A DNA stretch of 64,000 bases, from the NCBI GenBank assembly GCA_039621445.1, contig CP154955.1, positions 43,733,540-43,797,539 of the forward strand. Direction: 5' to 3'. The notes beneath the pieces were generated by a model. That model did no database searches, was not told the DNA's origin, and saw only the letters and a program-made list of their open reading frames with translations. This DNA comes from Euglena gracilis (Eukaryota; Euglenida; Euglenophyceae; Euglenales). Below are positions 41,305-51,602 of the stretch, in pieces. Each line of letters opens with the position of its first letter. Position 1 is the stretch's first letter. Both the position numbers and the translations under genes were made by a program.

Positions 41305-41730
41305 CGCCGTTCGAGGAGGGGACCTCGAACCTCCTCGAACCTCCTCGAACGACATTCGAGGAGGGACCTCGAACCTCCTCGAATGACCTCGAACGACGTT
41401 CGAGGAGGGTCTCGAACCTCCTCGAATGTCCTCGAACGACATTCGAGGAGGGTCTCGAACCTCCTCGAACGTCCTCGAACGACATTCGAGGAGGGTCTCG
41501 AACCTCCTCGAATGACCTCGAACGACGTTCGAGGAGGGTCTCGAACCTCCTCGAACGTCCTCGAACGACATTCGAGGAGGGTCTCGAACCTCCTCGAACA
41601 TGCTCGAACGACATTCGAGGAGGGTCTCGAACCTCCTCGAATGTCGTTCGAGCATGTTCGAGGAGGGTCTCGAACCTCCTCGAATGTCGTTCGAGGAGGT
41701 TCGAGGAGGTTCGAGACCCTCCTCCTACGG
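41305..41730. repeat. TCGAAC array 2 (43-bp unit)
   Basis: About nine units of the same 43-bp repeat as at 38393-38850, again ending in inverted copies (TCGAATGTCGTTCGAGGAGG) followed by CCTCCTACGGACCATCCCAC. The same ending with small changes recurs after the array at 46567-46745. Confidence 0.9.
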
Positions 41731-42027
41731 ACCATCCCACTACCGTAACCCTCCCGTCCCCCCACCGCGGTGTGGGGCCCGACGAGGTCGGCCAACGAGT
41801 CGGCCATCCGCAGCCCTTCGGGAGCCTGCCCTGGGTCTGGGTCGGCACAGGGCCGAGAGGAGGTACGCCGCAGCGTTCTCCCTTTCTCCCGCCATGGAGC
41901 TGTCCAAACGAATCAAGGGATTTCTCTCCCCACATTTTTTTAGAACTGCTGAAGTTTTTTTCCGCATCCCATCCCCATTTATTTCGTGCAACAAGTCACC
42001 CTCAGTGGTGTTTGTGCAGATCACCTA

Positions 42028-42130
42028 CTAACCCCAACCCGAACCCTTACCCCCAACCCCCAACCCCTTACCCCTAACCCCAAATCCCAAACCCCAGCCC
42101 TAACCCTTACCCCAACCCCAGCCCTCACCC
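42028..42130. repeat. Degenerate telomere-like CCCTAACCC tract
   Basis: About 100 bp of variants of CCCTAACCCTTACCCC, CCCCAACCC and CCCAAACCC. Isolated TTAGGGTTAGGGTC words on the same strand occur at about 39126, 40069, 40504, 43092 and 43386. These are interstitial, not a chromosome end. Confidence 0.7.
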
Positions 42131-42499
42131 GCGCAGGGGTGGGGTCTGATGCTAGGAGGGGTCAGTGGTTTAGGTTGGGGTGGGAGTTCACCCCAACGGG
42201 TCCAGAACGATGATTTTTGGAGACCCCCGCTAAAAGGTCAAAATTTTTTATTTGAACGCCGTGTCCTGGAATTTTTGGCAATTTTCCAGGAAATGCCCAA
42301 ACATCGTGCCTGAAAAATTTTTGCCGATTCTGACGATTCCTTGGGCATGAGAATTCTGCAGTTATGTTCAATACAATTGCCCCCCCCCCCCCCGCAGTCA
42401 ATAAAGCCCTAAATGATCTAAACAGTGGCATGGGCAATCATGATCAAGTTTCGGTCTGACAAAGCGCTTGGCCGGGGGGTGAATGGGCGGGTGACAGTA

Positions 42500-42740
42500 G
42501 GAGGAGGTTCGAGCTCGAACGTTCGAGCCCGAACCTCCTCGAACGACCTCGAACGACGTTCGAGGAGGGTCTCGAACCTCCTCGAACGTCCTCGAACGAC
42601 GTTCGAGGAAGGTCTCGAACCTCCTCGAACGTCCTCGAACGACATTCATGGAGGGTCTCGAACCTTTTCGAACGACCTCGAACGACGTGTGAGGAGGGAC
42701 CTCGAACCTCCTCGAACGAACTCGAAAGACATCTCGATCC
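42500..42740. repeat. TCGAAC array 3
   Basis: Five diverged 43-bp units with the same opening dyad GTTCGAGCTCGAACGTTCGA. It ends CCTCCTGCGTATATGCATAC, as array 1 does (38845-38870), so arrays 1 and 3 and their right flanks are copies of one larger repeat. Confidence 0.9.
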
Positions 42741-42999
42741 TCCTCCTGCGTATATGCATACAGCTTTCAACACCAACGTCCTCGACAAATTATGCGTGGG
42801 TTCTTTTTTTTTGTTTTTGGGTTTTTGGGAATTTTTTCAGAAACGATCACCCAAGCAGGCGAGGCCTATTCCCTCTCGATATGTGATTGGGTTGGTAATT
42901 TGAACTTTTCAAATCCCCACCCCCCGTCGCTCCCTACTCGGGCAACCTCGGCCCAGAGAGAGCCTGTAGTGGGAAATTTTCCACGCGTTTTAAAAAAAA

Positions 43000-43280
43000 T
43001 ATTTTTTCTTAAGAAAGAATGCACTGATTCATAAATATTTTTATTCAAAAAAATTCCCATACCGGGAGAATTTCTGACGTTATTAGAAGGAATAGGGTTA
43101 GTGTTAAGATTTCCTCCCTAATGGTTGCAACCATCCAGCTCATTGTTGCTATATTTCCCTCTACAGGGTACACAGCGAAGAGTCGCCCAACTAGGGTCCC
43201 TCCATGTGTATTAACCCTAGTTGGGCGACTCTTTGGGGTAGCTGGTACCCCGTAGGGGAAAATTTTCCACGCGTTTTAAA
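43000..43280. repeat. Fold-back unit 3 (shortened)
   Basis: Arms AGAGTCGCCCAACTAGGG and CCCTAGTTGGGCGACTCT (about 43180-43232) with only a short loop left between them. The surroundings (CATTGTTGCTATATTTCCCT, TAGCTGGTACC) match unit 1. Confidence 0.75.
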
Positions 43281-43474
43281 GAAACATATTTTTTCTTACG
43301 CAGGAATGCACTGATTCATAAGTGTTTTTATTCAAAAATATTCCCATACCGGGAGATTATCTGACGTTATTAGAAAGAATACGGTTAGGGTCAGGTTTAG
43401 GGTTAGAAAAATATTTTTTTTACTCACGCAGGACTGCACTCATTCAAAAGTAGTTTTATTCAAAAATATTCCCA

Positions 43475-43562
43475 ACGTCCTCGAACGACCTCGAACGATA
43501 TTCGAGGAGGGTCTCGAACGTCCTCGAACGACCTCGAGCGACATTCGAGGAGGGACCTCGAA
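43475..43562. repeat. TCGAAC array 4, left half, split by the 3.0-kb element
   Basis: Two 43-bp units running up to the TCGAA duplicated at the element insertion. The array resumes at 46565 on the other side. Confidence 0.85.
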
Positions 43563-46500
43563 CTTAGGCGGCCGATTTCGCACTTAAGCTTTTTTCGTTT
43601 GATTTGCGCACTTGCGCAAATTTACGATTTTTTTTTATTGTGCTCTGTTTTGGCTGTGAAGGTCTGGGGGGTTTGAAAACACGTTGACAAGAGAGTGCAA
43701 AAAATGAGCGAAATTCTGATTTTGGCGGTATGACCCCCGGGACTTTGGCGAAAAATGCTGTTTTTGGGGTGTGTCGGGAAGGACTTTGTGGGCCCAAACC
43801 CCCGGGACCCTGCCGGCCCAAACTGAAAAAAACGAAAAAAAGCACCTTAGGAACGGGACCTTTACTGCCCCTGTTGCTCCTTTCAGCTGTGTCCCCGGGT
43901 GTGTCCGAGCTGCCGGCGGTGTGCGTCCTGGGTGTTTGGCGGACTGCTTTGCTTGCGACGCCTTGCTGCGGTGTTTTTGGGCCGTTTGTTAAAGCGCGGG
44001 GAGGAAGGTGCCAGGGGGTGTGGGTGTGGTGTGACCGAGCCGGCGAGAGGGACGCTGGGGAAGGAAGGTGGGTGCCGGGTGTTTGAGAAGGAATGCATAG
44101 AGGGGGAAGAAACGGGGTCCGCAGGGACTGAAGGGGATGAAGGGGACGGGTGTCTCCCACCCGGCTTATACCCGGGATGTACACAACCAGTGGTGTGGCA
44201 ATGAACCGAGCGGAAGAAGCCGAACACTGGAAGGACAAAATTGCGTTTGATGCGCGCAATTGCGCGCACCAACATGTTTATGTTGATTTGCGCATTTGCG
44301 CAAATGCGCACAATTATGTCCTTCTGGGGATTGGGCTTTGACACCCTGAATTGACGCTGTTCATAAACGGTGTGACAAAGGAGCTGTGAGTGGGCAGTCC
44401 AAGGCACGTCCAGTTGGTGGGTTTATCTCACTGTTTGTCAACGGCGCAAGCTGATGGGCGCAAATGCGCGCATCAAACACAGAACATGTTGATGTGCGCA
44501 TTTGCGCAAATGCGCGCATAAACGTGTTTTGTGTTTGATGCGCGCATTTGCGCCCACAAACGCAAAGAAGAACGGTGTGACGGAAACACAGCCGTCAAAC
44601 GCCGACAGCGGAAGTGGTTTATTTGCGCATTTGCGCGCATCACGTTGTTTGTGGGCGCAAATGCGCAAATAAAACAGATGTAAATTGTTCAGTTTACATC
44701 TGTTTTATTTGCGCATTTGCGCCCATAAAACAACGTGATGCACGCAAATGCGCAAATAAACAACTAATGGAGGTGTAATAAGTGACTTCATTTGGCCCTC
44801 CTACAGCCACCCTTAGTGGCTTCTGAGTGGGTTCAACCCAAATGACTACACCGTCCCCTTTGGCATATGGTGTTATTGTGCCGTTTTTGGACCATTGACA
44901 GGTCCCACAAAAGATGGAGACATAGCATCTCTTGAAGGTGGGTGCACAGCCACCCAGTAACGGTGCACCTCCACCGGCCCCAATTTTTGGGTCCCCAGGG
45001 CCCTGCAGCTGGCCTGCGGCTTCGGCTCCGCTGCTGCAGCCCCATCAGCTGCTGATGCTTCAGCACCCAACAGGCCGGCATCGACCTCCCCGGTGCAACG
45101 ACACCCACCACAGCGGCCACGTTATACCCCGCAACTGGGGTGTAAGACTGGGGGGACGACGTGGTGCCAGTGCATGGCAACCAACAGCTGGAGAGAGGTG
45201 GCCCTCAAACACCCGTCACTTTGGGTGCAACGAAGTGGTGAAGCTTTACCCCTGGATTGGGCGCATCAAAGCGGTGGGACCCACTCCCCCCAAATTATGC
45301 ACAAAAACCGGTGTTTTTTACATATTTCAAGGGGAAAATGGCAAAGAAAACCGTAAAACGGACTACAGCCGGACACATCCCGGGTGTTTCAGGTGCCAAA
45401 TTTTGTCTTCCTGTAACGCAGTCCTGTTGCACAAAAAGTGTCCAACAGTCAGCGGTCGTTTGCACGTCATCAATTCATTACGTTTAACTGCCAAACACAT
45501 GACGTCAAAACAACAGGCCGTTCGGGCCGGGGAACAGCAGTGCACATGTACACACGTAAGGCAGGCAAATTTTGGCCAGTCAAATGCCGTGTTCCAGTGA
45601 ACACTCCACACTGCCTCTCACCACCAATTTCATCGCCACGTAACCTTGGAGCAAATCAATGGTTGTCGTGAGGAATTGCGTTCGTCAGCTGTCACGGAGC
45701 AGCAGATGGTATCCCACAACTGATGTGTTTTGATGCGCGCATTTGCGCAAATCAACAAACTTTGTTTATGTGCTCTAAGGGCCCTACAAACACATTATTT
45801 TGAAGCGGTTTATTAGCATGTTGATGCGCGCATTTGCGCAAATGCGCGCATCAACAAAATTATGTTTATTTGCGCAATTGCGCGCACCAACACGTCCACC
45901 ACGTTTTCAAACCTTCTAAGTCATGGTCCTCATTGGTGTCTTTTAACATGGAAGGTAAACGTACATGTTTGGTGGGCGCAAATGCGCGCATCAAAAGCAT
46001 TTGTTGCTGCGCGCATTTGCGCAAATGCGCGCATAAACAAATGTGTGGGTGCGCGCACTGGCGCCCATAAACACGTCATTTTATCATCATCGGTGGACGT
46101 TTTATTTGCGCAAATGCGCCCATAAACACAATTGTTTTTATTTGCGCAATTGCGCGCACAAACACACATCAGTTGCCCGGTGGCTGCCTTACGTAGTCTG
46201 TGTGTCTGTAGTGTTGTGATCTAATGAGTCTCCGTGTGTTCTCACCGGTGGCGGCAGTGTCACAGCCAGTTCAGCCAGCACGTCAGCACCATTTCCAAGT
46301 GTCGTCACAAGGGGTGTGCGCCTCTCTCCCGTTTGATGTACAACAGCACCAGTCTCACCCCCAGCCCTATTAACGTCACCTGATAGGCAGCATGCACACC
46401 AGACCACTGGGAGTCAATCCCCTCCAGTGGAGGGGTGTCATAGCTCATAAATCGTGTTCCGGCTGTCAGGGTACAGGGTCCCAGGGGTTACAAAAAAATC

Positions 46501-46564
46501 GTGGATTTGCGCAATTGCGCAAATCAAAAGGAAAAAAGCTTAAGTGCGAAATCGGCCGCCTAAG
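43563..46564. mobile_element. 3.0-kb non-autonomous CTTAGGCGGC element
   Basis: Terminal inverted repeats of about 35 bp: CTTAGGCGGCCGATTTCGCA, then CTTAAGCTTTTTTC, matching the right end at 34 of 35 positions. It is flanked by the perfect 5-bp direct repeat TCGAA (43558-43562 and 46565-46569). It lies inside a TCGAAC array, so TCGAA is also common there by chance. The first ten bases equal those of the 13.1-kb element at 3169. The interior carries its own palindromes and no recognisable protein, so I call it non-autonomous. Confidence 0.8.
43600..46530. repeat. TTTGCGCAAATGCGC palindrome family inside the 3.0-kb element
   Basis: At least 18 copies of GCGCATTTGCGCAAATGCGC or parts of it, often extended to GATGCGCGCATTTGCGC or GGGCGCAAATGCGC and flanked by CAAACA/TGTTTG. 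Clusters lie at 44245-44320, 44455-44555, 44620-44765 (with an inverted GTTTACATCTGTTTTATTTG pair) and 45730-46165. The family is confined to this element. Confidence 0.85.
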
Positions 46565-46745
46565 TCGAACCTCCTCGAACGTCCTCGAATGACGTTCGAG
46601 GAGGGTCTCGAACCTCCTCGAATGTCCTCGAATGACGTTCGAGGAGGGTCTCGAACCTCCTCGAATGTCCTCGAACGACGTTCGAGGAGGGTCTCGAACC
46701 TCCTCGAACGTCGTTTGAGGACGTTCGAGGAGGTTCGAGACCCTC
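46565..46745. repeat. TCGAAC array 4, right half
   Basis: Four 43-bp units continuing the array interrupted by the 3.0-kb element, ending in inverted copies and CCATCCCACTACCGTAACCC, as array 2 does. Confidence 0.85.
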
Positions 46746-49195
46746 CTCATGCGGTCCATCCCACTACCGTAACCCTCCCGGGGGTGAACCTCTCAGATGC
46801 CCTCCTCGGAATCGTCAAACGGCCAACCAAAAGTACCAATGCCAGGCAGGGTTGCCAGTGCCGGGCAAGCTGCCATGTTGGAGTCGGCCGGATTTGCTTC
46901 GGGAGGTGGACTCTTGGGGCGCCGCCTCCCACGTTCGTTCCCCCAACCAGGACAGGAAGCGCGTCATTTTTTTCCCTGCGATGCTATTCTCGAAGGAGGT
47001 TCACACCGTGAGTTCACACAGTGAGCGTGCTGGCGTCCGCCGCCTGCCAACCCCCCCCCCCCAACAGATGGACCCTCTCCGCCCTGGCACGCATTGCCTC
47101 ACCCCAAGGCGCGCGTTGACAGGTCTGCAGTGGACCTCAGTTGGCTGTCGACAGGAGGTTGCTGCAAGCCGGGGCCACCGCGTTGTTGGCCGTCATCCTG
47201 AGCCAAGGGCGATCCCCCCCTGCACACACCGCCAACACCCATGGACACTATGTTGACACGGTGTTGTCTTTTATTTCTGAGGCTACGAGGCGCGCTTGAG
47301 TCCAGCGATGCTGTGGGGTTGATGGGACAGTTGACTTAACAGCCTGGCCGTGTTGCGCCGGTTACTGCCAGAGCGCCGGGAGGGCCAGCAGCCTCCTGCC
47401 TGGACATGCACCACTATCGGCCGGCACGTTTCAATGGCATCTACACCCTCCGTCCGCTGTGATCCCGTGTTGTGTGTTGGGGTGCGAACCTATTGCCTCC
47501 ACCCAGAGGCTGTCTGCCATTGTCAATTGCTTTCTCCCCTCCATTTTCGCACTCTCTTGCTTGCCGACGTTAATGTTTTTTCCCACCTTCTCTGGCCAAC
47601 CAAAATTTATCAGGCACATATCAAATAAAGAGACTTTGGAATCACTTTTTGAAACGCAACCTCATCTTGTTTTATTTTCTGCTCCCGCAATTCATCTTAA
47701 CTCATTCTGAGTGCTCAGTGAACCAGTGCTTGATTTGGTGACGAACATAGAACCAGTCTTTTTTTTTTTGAAAGGTGATGTAGCCAGCCAAAAAAGTCCA
47801 GCTTTGGAGGTTGAGAGGCTATTCATCACGCTCTTTTGGGAAAAAAGTGTGGCCCGAAAGTACCACAAAAATTGAAAAGCAATGAAGTGTGGTTTCCCCG
47901 TGTCCATGAATTTTGCAACCAAAATAAGAACCTCCGCCTGAGGGTCGAAATCCCCCCCCCCCGGATACGAAAATGGGGTGTTCTGGCTTTTGGGGAGATT
48001 CAGGTGCACCCCGAGGCGGCCGGAGCTTGCATGGATGATTCCCAGAGAGGACGCCAGGGCCTCCACTGTGCCAACGAGGTGCCCATCATCCAGATCCCCT
48101 TGCATTCATCGCGGGCAGGCAAGGACAGCCACCGGATCCCACCGGATCCCACCGGATCTCACCGGATCCCACCGGATCCCACCGGGTATTTTTTGACCAT
48201 TTGACTAGTGGGTTCCCACCGGATCCCACCGGATCCCACCGGATCCCACTGGATTCCAACGGAGATTTTTTTTCCATGCACAGATTTTTCTTCTTGGATT
48301 CATGGCCGCGTGAATGAGAATCATTTCCGAATGTGCAATTTTCACAAATTTCCACCAGTACCCCATCTGTAATTGACTTACATTCTTTTTTGGTCTGGTT
48401 TCCTGCAAATCTGCAGCTTTTGGCCCTTAGGCCATTTTTTTTTTTGCCATTCTGGACCACTTTTGTCCACTTTTGGCCATTTTGGGCTGCATTTGGCAAT
48501 TTTGACCATTTTTGGCTGTTTGAATGCATTTTTGCTTTATTTATTTTTGCTCTCATTCAGTCATTTTAGGTTATACCTGCTTCCTGTCATGCGGTGCCAC
48601 GCGGTGTGCGCGGTGCGGCAGCATCCCCAAAGAGGGATGCACAAGAATGCAAGAGTTGCCTTTTTTTTACAACCCTTTCTTTTTGGTCAGAAAAAGTTGC
48701 AGGACATGATTCGCGATGACAAATATTTGGTGGCCATTGGGGTGGATGAAACCGACGACCCCAGGGTGAGCAATGAGTACATCACATCATGTGGTGATCC
48801 CATGTGGCGACGGGGCAAAAGATCCTGAGCACCTGGCTGGGCCCATTGAACAGAGCCAAAAGGTGACTCAGGGGACAAAAAAAAAGAGGCCAAGAGCCTA
48901 ACCTTGTTGCATGTGTATTTTTCCCCGGTCCCCCCCCCCCAAGGCAACCCACCGGAATCCCACCGGATCCCACCGGGTCCCACCGGATCCCACCGGACCC
49001 CACCGGAGACCAAAAACCGGAGATGACTGTCCTTGCCTGATCGCGAGATCCCTGTCTCCACATCTTGCCATGCCAAGGAGAAGAGTGGCCCTGCCGCAAT
49101 CCTTGCTCACCGGTGGGGTGGTGGCCTTGAGCATGAGAGGTGGGCCACCCCCCACCTTCCTTTCCCGCTCTCCCAGGGGGGCCCCACCCACCGCC
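46746..49195. other. Intergenic region upstream of the aminotransferase gene
   Basis: No gene recognised. A GGATCCCACC decamer tandem (48130-48250) recurs at 48955-49010 just before the gene. TTTTGGCCATTTTTGGC words lie at 48440-48540. A stretch at about 48590-48790 (frame reading CGATRCARCGSIPKEGC) has a Cys-rich look but no recognisable family and an interrupted frame. Confidence 0.45.
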
Positions 49196-51539
49196 ATGGC
49201 CGTCATCACCGAGTACGAGCCCTTCATCAGCCGCCGCTCTGCGCGGCGCAAACCGTCCGCCATCCGCAAGCTGACGCCCCTCTCCATGCTGCCGGGCGTC
49301 ATCAGCCTGGCGGGTGGCCCGGCCGCGGTGCGGCGGCGATGGGGTTTGAGGTGTGCCTGATCCCCCCCCCCCGGGGTGACTGACTAATTTTCGGCTCCAG
49401 ACCCCCCAGAGGGGGGGTGAACCTGGAGCGGAGCAACACACGAGCACTGGTGTCAGGGTCCCTGGCCACTCACCGCACAAACTGGAAACCAGAAGCGAAG
49501 TTAGTGCCGGCCATCAACAGACAAGACGCCTTGGTGCAACTCAGGGGGGTCAGCCTGGATTGGCCAAAAGTGTCCACCCGGTGCCGAAGGCGCCGAAACT
49601 TTTTTTTTGGGATTTTTTTGGGAAATATTTTGATATTTTGGCCATTTTTGGCCGAGTGGCCAGAGTGACCGACCCTCTCTGGGGTTGGGGTGGAGGGTGG
49701 GAAGTGGTCTGGTTCAGGAAGGAGATTTGTGAGGGGGTAGTTGAGTAGTGTGGTGGGGGTCCTGGGTTCGTCCCATGTCTCAGGAAGTGGGCTGCCAGTT
49801 TTGACAAGTGATCAGCTGGTTTTTTTAAAAAAAAAAAAGTCGAAAGTGACTCCCCTCCCCCTGGGGGGTCCGCAAGCAACGGTCTTCAAACACCCTCTGT
49901 TGCAGTGGGTGTGGGTGTTGTTTGGTCCCCGCACCGGGGCCGGCCCGCGGCCTCCCCAACCCGACGTCTTTCCCCTTCACCGCCTTGACGGTGGAGCTGC
50001 GCGACAGCCAGGACTGGGCGTGACCCCCTAATCTAATATGATTTTCAAGTCTTCTTCTTCAAGTTTGGCACCATTTACAAATGGCACCAAACTTCAAGTA
50101 CTTCAAGCTTGGTGCCATTTGAATGCTTTTGCATTTTTTGTTGACTTGTTTCTGAGAACGAGTCCCTGGGGACAAGAAATGAGACGTCTAAATCAGGAAA
50201 TCAATGCATAGCAAAAAAAATTATTGGACATTTCCCCCGGGACGGATCCCTGTGGGGGTCTGCCCCCTCCCCCCGGTCTTGGGGTCAACCCCCCCCCAGC
50301 CTTCCCGGCCAGCCCTGGGGTCGGCACCACGCTGCAGCTCAGCCCGGAGCAGCTCGCCACCAGCCTGCAGTACTCCGCGACCCCCGGCCTGGGCCCCCTC
50401 CTGGACCGCCTGAGGCAGCCCAGCGCTCCCCGCGGCCGCACCTGCTCGGTTCTTTCCGGGGTTTGAACGCCTGATGTGCCACCATTGCTGAGTGATGTTG
50501 TTGATCGAAAGCATTCCCCCTGTTCCCATTGCTGTTTAGACTGTCAAACCTCTAGCCTTGGTTTTGCTGTTCGCTTGTTAGCCCTATTTTCAATTGCAAT
50601 CCAGTGCCCATCACGCTTCGAAGCTTTTCAGCATGGTGCATAGATCTTCAAGGACGACATAACTCTACGCAGCCGGCGTTGCCAGTGGTTGCCATGATGT
50701 GTTGTTAAAGCCCTTTCCAAGGCTGGGTTTGGCTTGGAATTTCCGGGGTGGCTTTAGTTTTGCATGGTTCTCCTCAGAAGAGTTGGCTGGGGTGCTGCTG
50801 TGTAGTGCCAGTGTGTGACCATCACAGTCTATGGGCTGGCAGGGGCGTTGGGGGCCTGGGATCAACTGTGACCCACAAACTTGAGGTATACGAAATTTTA
50901 TGCTTAATCCTGTACGCTGTACGAGGATTTGCGTCCAAGATAATTGGAAATAAATTGGAAAGAATGAATCCGACGAGACGACACTGCGACGAGGAGTCAG
51001 ATGTCAGTGAAACCACCGGTCAACGTGGAGCGGTGAAGCCAATGCAGCGTACTGCCCACGCCCCTCCCTACGAGAACTGGGACTTGCTGGTAGCTCCGGG
51101 ATCGCAGAACCAGGGCTGTGACGCTGGTGATTTGTGTCCAATGGTGCCACATCCACGCAGAAAAAAATTATCTCAGCAAGGCGCCATCATCGCCTCGTTT
51201 TGGGGGGCTTTCTTCCTATGCATCATCTCAGACAGATGCCCGGTGGGCAGAGCACCCTCCGTCCAGCAGAGAGCCCCCTCCCCTCATTTGGGTTGCCCTG
51301 AACCCCCCCCACTAGCTGCACACCGAATCCACGGATCTGCCGTGTCTTTTCGGGGACACTTTCTGTGTGGGCGTCTCTGTGTCGCTGCTGTGGGAGGTGC
51401 TCTCCGCTGTGGAGTTCGCTTGTGTAGAGGACCTGCCCTTGTGTATATTTGTATGTGTGTATATGTATATATACACATTATACATACATATGTATATTAT
51501 ATTATATTATATATGTGCATTGAAATATATTTGTAGAAA

Positions 51540-51602
<63 letters not shown>

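Noticed and set aside
42028-42130. A true chromosome end
   Set aside because: Unique and repeated sequence continues on both sides, including a whole gene further on, and the repeats are degenerate.
44833-45600. Transposase gene inside the 3.0-kb element
   Set aside because: Open frames on both strands are short and show no motif; the region between palindrome clusters has no coding signature.
38393-46745. CRISPR array from regular dyad repeats
   Set aside because: Units are contiguous with no unique spacers, the genome is eukaryotic, and there are no cas genes.
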